Source: Mesorhizobium sp. WSM4306
GTDB lineage: Bacteria; Pseudomonadota; Alphaproteobacteria; Rhizobiales; Rhizobiaceae
Length of the DNA: 64,000 nucleotides
Direction of reading: 5' to 3'
NCBI RefSeq assembly: GCF_007003975.1
Contig: NZ_VFTC01000001.1
Location: 496,001-560,000, forward strand
The notes beneath the pieces are model-generated. The model had not been told where the DNA came from. It made no database searches and saw nothing but the letters and a program-made list of their open reading frames with translations. Shown here in pieces: positions 10,691 to 19,296 of the stretch (position 1 is the first letter of the stretch; each line of letters begins with the position of its first letter). A program made the translations under genes and the position numbers.

Positions 10691-11890
10691 ATGAAGGACA
10701 AAATATCGCTCGCCATGGCCAGGCGGATCGCACTGGCTGCGCAGGGTTTTACCGACCCGCGGCCGGGCGGCACACCCGACCGCCGCCACCTCGCCCGGGT
10801 ACTCTCGCGCACCGGCCTGCTGCAGATCGATTCTGTCAGCGCCGTGGTGCGCGCTCATTATATGCCGCTCTATTCGCGCCTTGGCCCCTACCCGCTGGCC
10901 CTGCTCGACAATGCCGCGGTCACCCGCAAACGCACGGTGTTCGAATACTGGGCGCATGAGGCCTCGTTCCTGCCGGTCGAGACCTGGCCGCTGATGCGCT
11001 GGCGCATGCAGCGCGCCGAGAGCGGCGATGAAATGTATCTGGGACTGGCCAAATGGGGCCGCGAGCACGCCGCCTATATCGAAGAGATCTACCGCGCGGT
11101 CGCGGATCGCGGCCCGATTGCCGCTTCGGCGCTCGAAGGCCAGAAGGGCTCGGGCGGCTGGTGGGGCTGGAGCCATGCCAAGCATGCCTTCGAATGGCTG
11201 TTCTGGGCCGGCCGCATCACCACGGCGCACCGCCGCGGCTTCGAGCGCTTCTACGACCTGCCCGAGCGCGTGCTGCCGCAGGCGATTCTCGATCTGCCGG
11301 TGCCGGCGGCCGAGGACGCGCATCGCGAATTGCTGCGCATTTCCGCCCGCGCCCATGGCGTCGCGACAGCAAGTGACCTGCGCGACTATTTCCGCCTGTC
11401 GCCGGCCGACATGAAGGGCCGGCTGGAGGAACTGGTCGAGTCGGGCGAACTGCTGCCGGTGCGCGTCGAAGGCTGGGACAAGCCGGCTTACCTCCACAAG
11501 GACGCCCGGTTACCGCGAAGAATCGAGGCCCGCGCTTTGCTGGCGCCGTTCGATCCCGTCGTCTTCGAGCGTTCGCGCAGCGAGCGTCTGTTCGATTTCC
11601 ACTACCGCATCGAGATCTACACGCCTGCCGACAAGCGGCAATACGGCTATTACGTCCTGCCGTTCCTGCTCGACGACCGGATCGTGGGGCGCGTCGACCT
11701 CAAAGCCGACCGTCCCGCCAGCGTGCTGCGCGTCCACGCGGCCTATGCCGAACCCAAAGCGCCACCTGAAACCGCCGCTCAGCTGTTCGAGGAATTGAAG
11801 CAGATGCAGGGCTGGCTTGGGCTTGAGCGGATCGAGGTGACGCCGGCCGGCGATCTTGGACAGCCTTTGGCCGACATTGTCATGTCGTAG
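10691..11890 (+). CDS. YcaQ-type winged-helix DNA glycosylase-like protein
   Basis: 399-residue protein of the HTH_42/YcaQ family. Studied members (E. coli YcaQ, Streptomyces AZL) are DNA glycosylases that excise bulky N-linked adducts and unhook interstrand cross-links. The catalytic Q-x-D motif of the YcaQ branch is visible as LLQIDSVS (Q45, D47), in the usual N-terminal position. Tryptophan-rich segments (FEYWAHEASF, GGWWGWSHAKHAFEWLFW) are typical. The ATG at 10691 is used; the open frame extends 31 codons upstream without family-like sequence. It stands alone, with the cobalamin promoter only eight bases after its stop. Confidence 0.85.
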   Translation: MKDKISLAMARRIALAAQGFTDPRPGGTPDRRHLARVLSRTGLLQIDSVSAVVRAHYMPLYSRLGPYPLALLDNAAVTRKRTVFEYWAHEASFLPVETWPLMRWRMQRAESGDEMYLGLAKWGREHAAYIEEIYRAVADRGPIAASALEGQKGSGGWWGWSHAKHAFEWLFWAGRITTAHRRGFERFYDLPERVLPQAILDLPVPAAEDAHRELLRISARAHGVATASDLRDYFRLSPADMKGRLEELVESGELLPVRVEGWDKPAYLHKDARLPRRIEARALLAPFDPVVFERSRSERLFDFHYRIEIYTPADKRQYGYYVLPFLLDDRIVGRVDLKADRPASVLRVHAAYAEPKAPPETAAQLFEELKQMQGWLGLERIEVTPAGDLGQPLADIVMS

Positions 11891-11897
11891 CCGTGCG

Positions 11898-11926
11898 TTG
11901 ACACCGCTGCCCGCAAAAGCCTAAAT
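11898..11926 (+). promoter_or_regulatory. promoter of the cobalamin operon
   Basis: TTGACA at 11898-11903, a 17-base spacer and CTAAAT at 11921-11926. This is a near-consensus housekeeping promoter. The predicted start of transcription, about 11933, falls at the first base of the riboswitch P1 helix, which supports both calls. Confidence 0.75.
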
Positions 11927-11933
11927 CCGCTCC

Positions 11934-12110
11934 AGACGGTCCCCTGCCCGCAAAGGCTGGGGCCAAGAGGGAATGCGGTGCGGGGCAAAATCCCAAATCC
12001 GCGGCTGTCCCCGCAACTGTAAGCGACGAGCCAAGGCCGAAAGCCACTGGGTAACACCGGGAAGGCGGCTACCCAAGGCGATGACTCGCGAGCCAGGAGA
12101 CCTGCCGTCT
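11934..12110 (+). promoter_or_regulatory. cobalamin riboswitch (aptamer)
   Basis: Class I cobalamin aptamer in the leader of the cobW-cobN operon. Conserved elements appear in order: GGGAATGCGGTGC (about 11969), GCGGCTGTCCCCGCAACTGT (12001), AAGCCACTGG (12041) and the B12 box AGCCAGGAGACCTGCC (12091-12106). The closing P1 helix pairs AGACGG (11934-11939) with CCGTCT (12105-12110). Adenosylcobalamin binding should repress the downstream synthesis genes. A hairpin with a T-run follows 32 bases later. Confidence 0.95.
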
Positions 12111-12142
12111 GCGACATTAGAATCCGATCGCCTGGCGGGTTT

Positions 12143-12164
12143 CCGGGCAAGGAGCCCGGTTTTT
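12143..12164 (+). terminator. riboswitch-associated intrinsic terminator / SD hairpin
   Basis: Perfect six-pair stem CCGGGC (12143-12148) with GCCCGG (12154-12159), five-base loop AAGGA, then TTTTT (12160-12164). The loop plus the first stem base spells AAGGAG, the only good Shine-Dalgarno for the next gene, whose TTG start overlaps the T-run. The hairpin may therefore act both as a terminator and as a translational block. Confidence 0.8.
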
Positions 12165-12597
12165 GGACCAGAACAGCAGTTTTTCGGCTGGCACAGCGGA
12201 CGTTTCGCCCGCCGATAGCGACGCCTTGACCGGCGTGACCGTCATCGTCTGCGCCTCCTGCCGCGACGAGACCGGCTCGGACGCCCATCCCCGCGCCGGC
12301 GAACTGCTGGCCGATGACACGCGCCGCGCTGCAGCCGATGACAACATTCGCGTCGGCACCGTCGAATGCCTCGGCAATTGCAAGCGTCGGCTCAGCGCCG
12401 CCATCCTGCGCGACGGCTGCTGGAGCTATGTCTTCGGCGACCTGACCGCGACAAGCGGCGCCGATCTCGTCACCGGCGCCAAACTCTTCGCCACCTCGAC
12501 CGATGGCCTCATCCCCTGGCGAGGCCGCCCCGATAGCCTCAAGCGCGGCCTCGTTGCCCGCATCCCGCCCCTCGACATGCTGAAGGACTTGACATGA
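12163..12597 (+). CDS. DUF1636 family metal-binding-like protein, cobW-linked
   Basis: 144-residue protein of the DUF1636 family, often found next to cobW in alphaproteobacteria. Four cysteines are placed as C30-x2-C33 (VCASC) and C69-x3-C73 (ECLGNC), consistent with a metal or [2Fe-2S] site; the C-x3-C half recalls thioredoxin-like ferredoxins. No reaction is established. The TTG at 12163 is chosen because AAGGAG sits eight bases upstream; a TTG at 12226 and a GTG at 12235 are in-frame alternatives nearer the conserved domain. The stop overlaps the cobW start (ATGA). First gene under the cobalamin riboswitch. Confidence 0.8.
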   Translation: MDQNSSFSAGTADVSPADSDALTGVTVIVCASCRDETGSDAHPRAGELLADDTRRAAADDNIRVGTVECLGNCKRRLSAAILRDGCWSYVFGDLTATSGADLVTGAKLFATSTDGLIPWRGRPDSLKRGLVARIPPLDMLKDLT

Positions 12598-13631
12598 CCG
12601 CTTCCGTTTCCCGAGTTCCCTGCACCGTCGTCACCGGCTTTCTCGGCGCCGGCAAGACGACGCTGGTCCGCCATCTCCTGGAAAACGCCGGCGGCAAGCG
12701 CATCGCCATCATCGTCAACGAGTTCGGCGATATCGGCATCGATGGTGAAATCCTGAAAGGCTGCGGCATCGACACCTGCCCGGAGGAAAACATCGTCGAA
12801 CTGGCCAATGGCTGCATCTGCTGCACAGTCGCCGACGATTTCGTGCCGGCGCTCGACCAGATCCTGGCGTTGACACCGAAGGTCGACCATATCCTGATCG
12901 AGACTTCGGGCCTGGCCCTGCCCAAGCCGCTGGTCCAGGCTTTCCAGTGGCCGAGCGTGAAGAGCCGTGTGACCGTCGATGGCGTCATTGCCGTGGTCGA
13001 CGGCCCGGCGCTGGCCGAGGGCCGCGTCGCCAACGACATGGACGCCCTGCAGGCGCAGCGTGTCCAGGACGAGACGCTCGACCATGACGACCCGGTCGAG
13101 GAAGTGTTCGAGGACCAGATCGCCTGCGCCGACCTGATCATCCTGTCGAAGAGCGACCTGATGGATTCAGCCGGTTCGGCCCGCGCCAACGCCATCATCA
13201 GCGAACACTCCGCCCGCGCCGTGAAAATCGTGCCGACGTCGCAGGGCAAGGTCGATCCTTCCGTGCTGCTCGGCCTCGGTCTCGCCGTCGAGGACGACAT
13301 CGAAAACCGCAAGTCGCATCATGACGGCGCCTTCGACCACGAGCATGACGACTTCGACACGTTCATTGTCGACATTGCCTCGATCGCCAATCCGGACGAG
13401 CTGGCAAAGCGCGTCGCCACCATCGCCGAGGAAGAGAATGTGTTGCGCGTGAAGGGCTTCGTCGATGTCGGCGGCAAGCCAATGCGGCTTTTGCTGCAAG
13501 CCGTCGGCCCGCGCGTCAATCACTACTACGACCGCGCCTGGACGGCCGAGGACGACCGCCGCTCGCGCCTCGTCGTCATTGGCCTCAAGGGGCTGAACCG
13601 CCCGGCGATCGAGCGTATACTCGCCGGCTGA
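12594..13631 (+). CDS. cobW: CobW, G3E-family GTPase / metallochaperone
   Basis: 345-residue G3E GTPase thought to deliver cobalt for cobalamin synthesis. Walker A is GFLGAGKTT at residues 15-23, the metal motif GCICC at 73-77, and the guanine-specificity motif SKSDL follows later. A His/Asp-rich stretch (HHDGAFDHEHDD) lies before the C-terminal CobW_C domain and may bind metal. It overlaps the DUF1636 gene by four bases and lies 18 bases before cobN, the cobaltochelatase subunit it would serve. Confidence 0.95.
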   Translation: MTASVSRVPCTVVTGFLGAGKTTLVRHLLENAGGKRIAIIVNEFGDIGIDGEILKGCGIDTCPEENIVELANGCICCTVADDFVPALDQILALTPKVDHILIETSGLALPKPLVQAFQWPSVKSRVTVDGVIAVVDGPALAEGRVANDMDALQAQRVQDETLDHDDPVEEVFEDQIACADLIILSKSDLMDSAGSARANAIISEHSARAVKIVPTSQGKVDPSVLLGLGLAVEDDIENRKSHHDGAFDHEHDDFDTFIVDIASIANPDELAKRVATIAEEENVLRVKGFVDVGGKPMRLLLQAVGPRVNHYYDRAWTAEDDRRSRLVVIGLKGLNRPAIERILAG

Positions 13632-13649
13632 TCTCAGGCACGAGCCGCG

Positions 13650-16600
13650 ATGCACATCCTCACCACCACATCCGCCTCGCTCGACGATCTCGCCGAGCCG
13701 GTCGATCTCCGGCAGACGCCGGCGGATGTCGTGGCGCTGTCCTTCACCGACAGCGATCTGGCCGGACTGGCGGCAGCGTGGAAGGCCGACGCGGCACGCC
13801 TGCCGTCGATGCGGCTGGCAGCACTGCGCGACCTGCGCCACCCCATGTCCGTCGACCTCTGGGTCGATAGCGTCGCCCGCCACGCCAAGATCATCCTGGT
13901 GCGCATCCTCGGCGGCTACGACTGGTGGCGCTATGGCTGCGACCAGCTGGCCGCGACCGCCCGCGCGCGGGGCATAAAGCTGGCGCTGTTGCCGGGTGAG
14001 AGCCACGACGAGGATCTGCGCCTGATCGAAGCCTCGACGCTGCCGCGTGCGGAACTGGACGCCTTGCTCGGCTATTTCCGCGAGGGCGGCCCGGCCAATA
14101 TGAGCGCGTTGATGCAGAAGCTGGCGGGGTTGGCTGGGGCCGATGTGGCGGCAGCTGAGCCGGTCGCGGTGCCGAAAGCCGGCTACTACGAGCCAGGCCG
14201 CGGCGTCGTCCCCCTCCCCCTCGAGGGGAGGGTCCGGCCGCAGGCCGGGGGTGGGGTCGCCGGTGAAGTGCGCCGACGCTATGAGGCGCCGCAAGATAAA
14301 GCGTCGAACCCAGTCGTACCGACCCCACCCGGCCCTTCGGGCCACCCTCCCCTTGAGGGGGAGGGAAAGGTCGTGCCCATCCTCTTCTACCGTTCGATGC
14401 TGCTCGCCGCAGACGTGGCGCCTATCGACGCACTCGTCGAAGCGCTTCGCCAGCGCTGCATCGCGCCGGTCCCGATCTTCGTCTCCAGCCTGAAAGACAC
14501 CACCTCCCTCGCCTTCGTCGAGACCGCGCTCGCGACGTTCAGGCCCGCCGCCATCATCACCGCGACGGCCTTCGCCTCGGGCGCCGAGCCCGGCGTCGAA
14601 ACCCTGTTCGACCGCGCCGGCGTGCCCGTCTTCCAGGTCATCGTCGCCACCACCCGCCGCGACGTCTGGGACAAGAACCAGCGCGGCCTGGCGCCGGCCG
14701 ACCTCGCCATGCATGTCGTGCTGCCCGAACTCGACGGCCGCATTCTGGCCGGCGCGATTTCCTTCAAGGGCGAAAGCGAGACCGATCCCGCCCTCGGCCA
14801 CCGCGCCTTCGCCAACCGGCCGGAACCGGACCGCGTGGCGCAGGTGGCGGATAGGGTAGCGGCGTTTATTCGCCTGCAGGAGACGGCTCGAGGCGAACGA
14901 AAACTGGCCATCTTGATCCCGGACTACCCAAGCGCGCCCGGCCGCACCGGCTATGCGGTTGGCCTCGACGTCCCGTCCAGCGTGCTGGCGATGCTGCATG
15001 ACCTTAAGGCACAGGGCTATGCGGTTGAAGGGATTCCGCAAACGCCGCGCGGGTTGCTGGATGCATTGGAGCGGAGCGGTGATGGCTTGGGGCTAGCAGA
15101 CTATCAAGAATTCTCGAAGGACCTGCCGGCTGAGGCAATTGCCAAAGTAGAAGCCGCATGGGGTCAGGCAGAAGTGACAGGTTTGCGCGAGGCGATCGCG
15201 ACAGAACGCCGGCCTTTGCCGCACGCTGGCGAAAACCACTTCCCCTTCCGCGCCGCCACTTTCGGCAACATCACCGTGGCGCTGGCCCCCGATCGCGGCC
15301 GCTCGGCCGACCGCCGCGCCGACTACCACGACCCGACGCTCCCCCCGCGCCACGCCCTGCTCGCCTTCGGCCTGTGGCTGCGCAAATCGCTCGGCATCCA
15401 TGCGCTGATCCATGTTGGCGCCCATGGCACGCTCGAATGGCTGCCCGGCAAGACCGTCGCTCTGTCGCAAGCCTGCTTTCCCGAGATCGTCACCGGTGGA
15501 TTGCCCGTCATCTATCCGTTCATCGTCTCCAACCCCGGCGAAGCGGCGCAGGCCAAGCGGCGCATTGCTGCCGTCACGCTCGGCCACCTGCCGCCGCCGC
15601 TGGTCGGCGCAGGACTGGACGAAGAACAGAACAGACTCGAACGGCTGGTCGACGAATACGCCCAGGCCGACGGCCTCGACCGCCGCCGCCGCGACCGCCT
15701 CGCAAAACTGATCGTCGACACCGCGCAAAAGACCGGCCTTGCCTCCGAAGCCGGTGTCGCCAAGACCGATGCGCCCGACGAGGCGCTGCGTCGCATCGAC
15801 GCCTGGCTCTGCGACCTCAAGGATTTCGCCATCAAGGACGGGCTGCACATCTATGGCCGCGCACCGGAGGGCGAAACTGACGCCATGCGCAGCCAAAGCG
15901 CCGAGGCCGAAAAGGCATCGCTGCTGGCCGCGCTCGACGGCCGTCACGTCAAGGCCGGTCCGGCCGGTGCGCCGGCGCGCGGCCGCTCTGATGTCTTACC
16001 CACAGGCCGCAACCTCTTCACCTCCGACCCGCGCACCATGCCGACGCCGACCGCCTACGATCTGGGCAAAGCAGCGGCGGAAGAAGTGGTGCGCGGCTAT
16101 ATGCAGTCGCATGGCGACTGGCCGCGTTCGCTGGTCATCGATCTCTGGGGCTCGGCCTCGCTGCGCACCGGCGGCGAAGAAATCGCGCAAGGCCTGGCAC
16201 TGATGGGCTGCCGGCCGCAATGGGATTCTGCCACCGGCCGCATCACCGGCATCGAGGTGCTGCCGCCGGCCACCCTCGGCCGCCCGCGCGTCGATGTCAC
16301 CTGGCGCATATCAGGCCTGTTCCGCGACATGTTCCCGACCCAGATCGCGCTGATCGACGCCGCCGCCAACGCCGTTGCCGCGCGCGACGAGGACGATTCG
16401 GAAAATCCGCTCGCCGCCAAAACCCGCGCCGATGGCAAGATCAGCCCGCGCATATTCGGCACCTCGCCCGGCACCTATGGCGCCGGCGTCGAGGACCTGT
16501 TGTCGAGCGGCGACTGGGGCGTGCGCCAAGAGATCGGCCGCGCCTATCTCGATGCCACATCGCATGCCTATGGCGGCGCCGAGGGCGAAGGCATCGCCTC

Positions 16601-17165
16601 GCCCGGCGCTTTCGAAACCCGCATCGCCGAGGCCGATCTTCTCGTCCACACCGGCGACGACCCCGGCCGCGACATTCTCGAAGGCTCCGCCGATGTCGCC
16701 TTCATCGGCGGCTTTTCGGCCGCACTGGCAGCGCTGGGCAGGAATGCCGACGTGATCGTGCTCGACACGACGGATCCGCAGAAACCTAAACCGCGTTCGG
16801 TGAGCGAAGCCGTATCGCGGGTGGTGCGAGCACGAGCGGTCAACGCGCGGTTTATATCGGGCCAGATGCGCCACGGCCCGCGCGGCGCGTCCGAATTCGC
16901 CGAGACGGTCGACCGCCTCATCGGTTTTGCCGAAACCACGCACGCCATTTCCGGCGCGCTGATCGAGGCCGTGCATGACGCCTATGTCGGCGACCCCGAC
17001 GTGCGCGCCTTCATCCTGCGCGAAAACCCGGCCGCCGCAAAAGTCATCGCCGAGCGCTTCCTGTCGGCGCGCCAGCGCGGGCTGTGGCACCCCTTGCGCA
17101 ATTCGATTGACGACGATCTTGCCGCGCTGATCGCCGAAGCCGAGGCGCTCGGGGTCGCGGCATGA
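13650..17165 (+). CDS. cobN: cobaltochelatase subunit CobN
   Basis: Large, substrate-binding subunit of the ATP-dependent aerobic cobaltochelatase that inserts Co2+ into hydrogenobyrinic acid a,c-diamide; its AAA+ partners CobS and CobT are not in this window. 1171 residues. Family segments include IPDYPSAPGRTGYAVGLD, HVGAHGTLEWLPGK and the C-terminal half ending around MRHGPRGASEFAETVDR. Residues about 187-239 are foreign to the family: they are encoded by a palindromic repeat (14210-14367) that keeps the frame open, between the PG-rich loop and VPILFYRSM. The stop overlaps the cobG start by four bases. Confidence 0.95.
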   Translation: MHILTTTSASLDDLAEPVDLRQTPADVVALSFTDSDLAGLAAAWKADAARLPSMRLAALRDLRHPMSVDLWVDSVARHAKIILVRILGGYDWWRYGCDQLAATARARGIKLALLPGESHDEDLRLIEASTLPRAELDALLGYFREGGPANMSALMQKLAGLAGADVAAAEPVAVPKAGYYEPGRGVVPLPLEGRVRPQAGGGVAGEVRRRYEAPQDKASNPVVPTPPGPSGHPPLEGEGKVVPILFYRSMLLAADVAPIDALVEALRQRCIAPVPIFVSSLKDTTSLAFVETALATFRPAAIITATAFASGAEPGVETLFDRAGVPVFQVIVATTRRDVWDKNQRGLAPADLAMHVVLPELDGRILAGAISFKGESETDPALGHRAFANRPEPDRVAQVADRVAAFIRLQETARGERKLAILIPDYPSAPGRTGYAVGLDVPSSVLAMLHDLKAQGYAVEGIPQTPRGLLDALERSGDGLGLADYQEFSKDLPAEAIAKVEAAWGQAEVTGLREAIATERRPLPHAGENHFPFRAATFGNITVALAPDRGRSADRRADYHDPTLPPRHALLAFGLWLRKSLGIHALIHVGAHGTLEWLPGKTVALSQACFPEIVTGGLPVIYPFIVSNPGEAAQAKRRIAAVTLGHLPPPLVGAGLDEEQNRLERLVDEYAQADGLDRRRRDRLAKLIVDTAQKTGLASEAGVAKTDAPDEALRRIDAWLCDLKDFAIKDGLHIYGRAPEGETDAMRSQSAEAEKASLLAALDGRHVKAGPAGAPARGRSDVLPTGRNLFTSDPRTMPTPTAYDLGKAAAEEVVRGYMQSHGDWPRSLVIDLWGSASLRTGGEEIAQGLALMGCRPQWDSATGRITGIEVLPPATLGRPRVDVTWRISGLFRDMFPTQIALIDAAANAVAARDEDDSENPLAAKTRADGKISPRIFGTSPGTYGAGVEDLLSSGDWGVRQEIGRAYLDATSHAYGGAEGEGIASPGAFETRIAEADLLVHTGDDPGRDILEGSADVAFIGGFSAALAALGRNADVIVLDTTDPQKPKPRSVSEAVSRVVRARAVNARFISGQMRHGPRGASEFAETVDRLIGFAETTHAISGALIEAVHDAYVGDPDVRAFILRENPAAAKVIAERFLSARQRGLWHPLRNSIDDDLAALIAEAEALGVAA
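14210..14367. repeat. palindromic repeat element inserted in frame in cobN
   Basis: About 158 bases bounded by imperfect inverted arms of roughly 48 bases. The left arm contains CCCTCCCCCTCGAGGGGAGG and GGGGTGGGGTCG; the right arm read on the other strand contains CCCTCCCCCTCAAGGGGAGG and GGTGGGGTCGG. Each arm is itself a small hairpin. The element is free of stops in the cobN frame and adds about 52 residues rich in Pro and Gly. I recall similar G/C-run elements as dispersed repeats in Mesorhizobium genomes; copy number could not be checked. Confidence 0.85.
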
Positions 17166-18661
17166 ACGCCTTCTCAAGGCGCGGCGCCTGCCCGGCCCTG
17201 TCGGCGCCGATGCAGACCGGCGACGGCCTGCTGGTGCGGCTCAATCCGGTTGCTGGAGGATTAGCGCCCAAACTGTTGATCGGACTCTGCGAAACCGCCT
17301 TGCGCCACGGCAACGGCATCATGGAAGTGACCGCGCGTGGCAGTTTGCAGATCCGCGGCCTGACGGCGGAGAGCGCTGCCCAACTGGCTGGGGAGGTGAA
17401 TGCGCTGGGCATTGCGGTGCGTACTGGGGTCCCGGTCGAGACCGGACCGCTGGCGGGTTTGGATCCGCAGGAGATTGCCGATCCGCGAGCTCTGGCTGAT
17501 CGGATCAGGGCGGAGGTTGAGGAGGCCGGGCTGACGGCGAGGCTGGGACCGAAGGTTTCGGTGGTTGTCAATGGCGGCGGGCAGTTGTCGATGGATGCGG
17601 TGACGGCGGATGTGCGGTTGAGGGCGGTGTCGATCGGCGATGGCGTCGTGTGGGCTGTGTCGGTTGGCGGCGACGGTCGAAGCACGAAGCCGCTCGCGAC
17701 GGTCGACGCGGATGCCGCGAGGGATATCGCGGTGGCTGCGCTCAGGATGGTTGCCGAAAAGGGTCGCGAGGCGCATGCGAGGGATTTGTCGGAGAGGCAA
17801 TTGGCCTCTCTCGCAGGTTGGCACTCCGTCACACCCCCCTCTGTCCTGCCGGACATCTCCCCCGCAAGGGGGGAGATCAGCAGTTCCAGCGCTGCCTCTC
17901 GTTCTGAAATGTCGGCGGTAGCTGTGACGTCGGCGATTAGCGAAAACACCGATGACAGCTCAATCTCCCCCCTTGCGGGGGAGATGTCCGGCAGGACAGA
18001 GGGGGGTGTGCAGGATCGCCGGCCCATCGGTCTTTTCCTCATAACCGACGACGCCACCGCCCTCGGCATCGCCCTCCCCTATGGCAGCATGCCGGCCGAC
18101 AAGCTCATCGCCCTCGCCCAAAGCGCCATCACCCTCGGCGCAACCGAAATCCGCCTCGCCCCCGGCCGCGCGCTCCTCTTCCTCGGCCAACCCTCGACCG
18201 CCAACGACCCCCTCCAGGCCACCGCCGCCGCCCTCGGCTTCGTCACCTCCGCTACCGACCCGCGCACCCGCATTGCCGCGTGTCCCGGCACCCCTGCCTG
18301 CACCTCCGGCCGCATCGCCACCCGCGACATCGCCGAAACCATCGCCGCCGAAAACGCCGATATCCTCGACTTCACCTTGCACATTTCCGGCTGCGCCAAG
18401 GGCTGCGCACACCCCGGTCCGGCTGCGCTAACAATCGTCGGCGGCGAAAACGGAGCCGGACTTGTCGTGAACGCGACGGCAAAGGCCCTTCCTGCGGGCT
18501 ACAGGCCGGGCTATGACGCCGCGCGCGGCATCAGTCACGTCGCGGCAGAGATGCGCAGCGCACGATTTCAGGGCGAAACCGCCGCCGCTTGTCTGACAAG
18601 ACTTGGGCCGGCGGCAATCGCCGAAACCTACCGACAGGCCCAAACCAAAAAACGGAAATGA
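17162..18661 (+). CDS. cobG: precorrin-3B synthase
   Basis: Oxygen-dependent enzyme that converts precorrin-3A to precorrin-3B in the aerobic pathway; related to sulfite/nitrite reductases. 499 residues, about 40-60 longer than usual. The N-terminal ferredoxin-like half (GDGLLVRLNPVAGG, EVTARGSLQIRGL) and the [4Fe-4S] cysteines in CPGTPACTSG and SGCAKGCAHPGP are clear. Residues about 223-283 are encoded by a perfect 48-base inverted repeat and its spacer, sitting in the linker between the two halves. ATGA overlap with cobN. The predicted enzyme should work only if the linker tolerates the insert. Confidence 0.94.
   Translation: MNAFSRRGACPALSAPMQTGDGLLVRLNPVAGGLAPKLLIGLCETALRHGNGIMEVTARGSLQIRGLTAESAAQLAGEVNALGIAVRTGVPVETGPLAGLDPQEIADPRALADRIRAEVEEAGLTARLGPKVSVVVNGGGQLSMDAVTADVRLRAVSIGDGVVWAVSVGGDGRSTKPLATVDADAARDIAVAALRMVAEKGREAHARDLSERQLASLAGWHSVTPPSVLPDISPARGEISSSSAASRSEMSAVAVTSAISENTDDSSISPLAGEMSGRTEGGVQDRRPIGLFLITDDATALGIALPYGSMPADKLIALAQSAITLGATEIRLAPGRALLFLGQPSTANDPLQATAAALGFVTSATDPRTRIAACPGTPACTSGRIATRDIAETIAAENADILDFTLHISGCAKGCAHPGPAALTIVGGENGAGLVVNATAKALPAGYRPGYDAARGISHVAAEMRSARFQGETAAACLTRLGPAAIAETYRQAQTKKRK
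17830..18010. repeat. palindromic repeat element inserted in frame in cobG
   Basis: 181-base element with a perfect 48-base inverted repeat: left arm 17830-17877, right arm 17963-18010. Each arm also contains an internal hairpin (ATCTCCCCC...GGGGGAGAT). The 85-base spacer has no recognisable content. The sequence family differs from the element in cobN. It stays open in the cobG frame and adds about 60 Ser/Pro/Gly-rich residues. Confidence 0.92.
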
Positions 18662-18663
18662 GC

Positions 18664-19296
18664 ATGGCCGCCTACGACTACATCCATGACGGCAACGCGA
18701 TCTACGAGCGCTCCTTCGCCATCATCCGCGCCGAGGCCGATCTGTCGCGCTTTTCCGAAGCCGAGGCCGATGTCGCCGTCCGTATGATCCATGCCTGCGG
18801 CCAAGTCGAAGCATCAAGTCATTTTGTTTTCTCGCCCGACCTCGTCGCGGCCGCCCGCACCGCCTTGGCGGCCGGCGCGCCGATCTTCTGCGATGCCGAA
18901 ATGGTCTCGCATGGCGTCACCCGCGCACGCCTGCCGGCCGGGAACGAGGTGATCTGCACCTTGCGCGACGCACGCACACACGACATCGCCAAAGACATCG
19001 GCAACACCCGCTCGGCCGCCGCGATCGACCTGTGGGGCGAACGCATGGCCGGTTCGGTTGTGGCCATCGGCAACGCGCCGACGGCGCTGTTCTATCTGCT
19101 GGAAAAACTGCGCGATGGTGCACCGAAACCGGCGGCAATCATCGGCATGCCGGTCGGCTTCGTCGGTGCGGCTGAATCCAAGGACGCATTGGCCGAGAAT
19201 TCTTATGGCGTGCCCTACGCCATCGTGCGCGGCCGTCTCGGCGGCAGTGCCATGACCGCTGCCGCCCTCAATTCGCTGGCGAGGCCCGGCCTGTGA
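18664..19296 (+). CDS. cobH: precorrin-8X methylmutase
   Basis: Moves the C11 methyl group to C12, turning precorrin-8X into hydrogenobyrinic acid. 210 residues, the usual family length. The N-terminal region YDYIHDGNAIYERSF, the MIHACGQVEA segment with the catalytic-region His, and IGMPVGFVGAAESK near the C-terminus are typical. An ATG at 18658 overlapping the cobG stop is possible, but 18664 has GGA at a better distance. The stop overlaps the GTG start of cobI. Confidence 0.95.
   Translation: MAAYDYIHDGNAIYERSFAIIRAEADLSRFSEAEADVAVRMIHACGQVEASSHFVFSPDLVAAARTALAAGAPIFCDAEMVSHGVTRARLPAGNEVICTLRDARTHDIAKDIGNTRSAAAIDLWGERMAGSVVAIGNAPTALFYLLEKLRDGAPKPAAIIGMPVGFVGAAESKDALAENSYGVPYAIVRGRLGGSAMTAAALNSLARPGL

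Noticed and set aside
13167..15041. 624-codon minus-strand open frame across cobW and cobN
   Set aside because: It crosses two recognised genes and the palindromic element, with no family resemblance.
14210..18010. Palindromic repeats read as CRISPR or as operon terminators
   Set aside because: Each is a single inverted pair inside an open coding frame, without spaced direct repeats and without T-runs.
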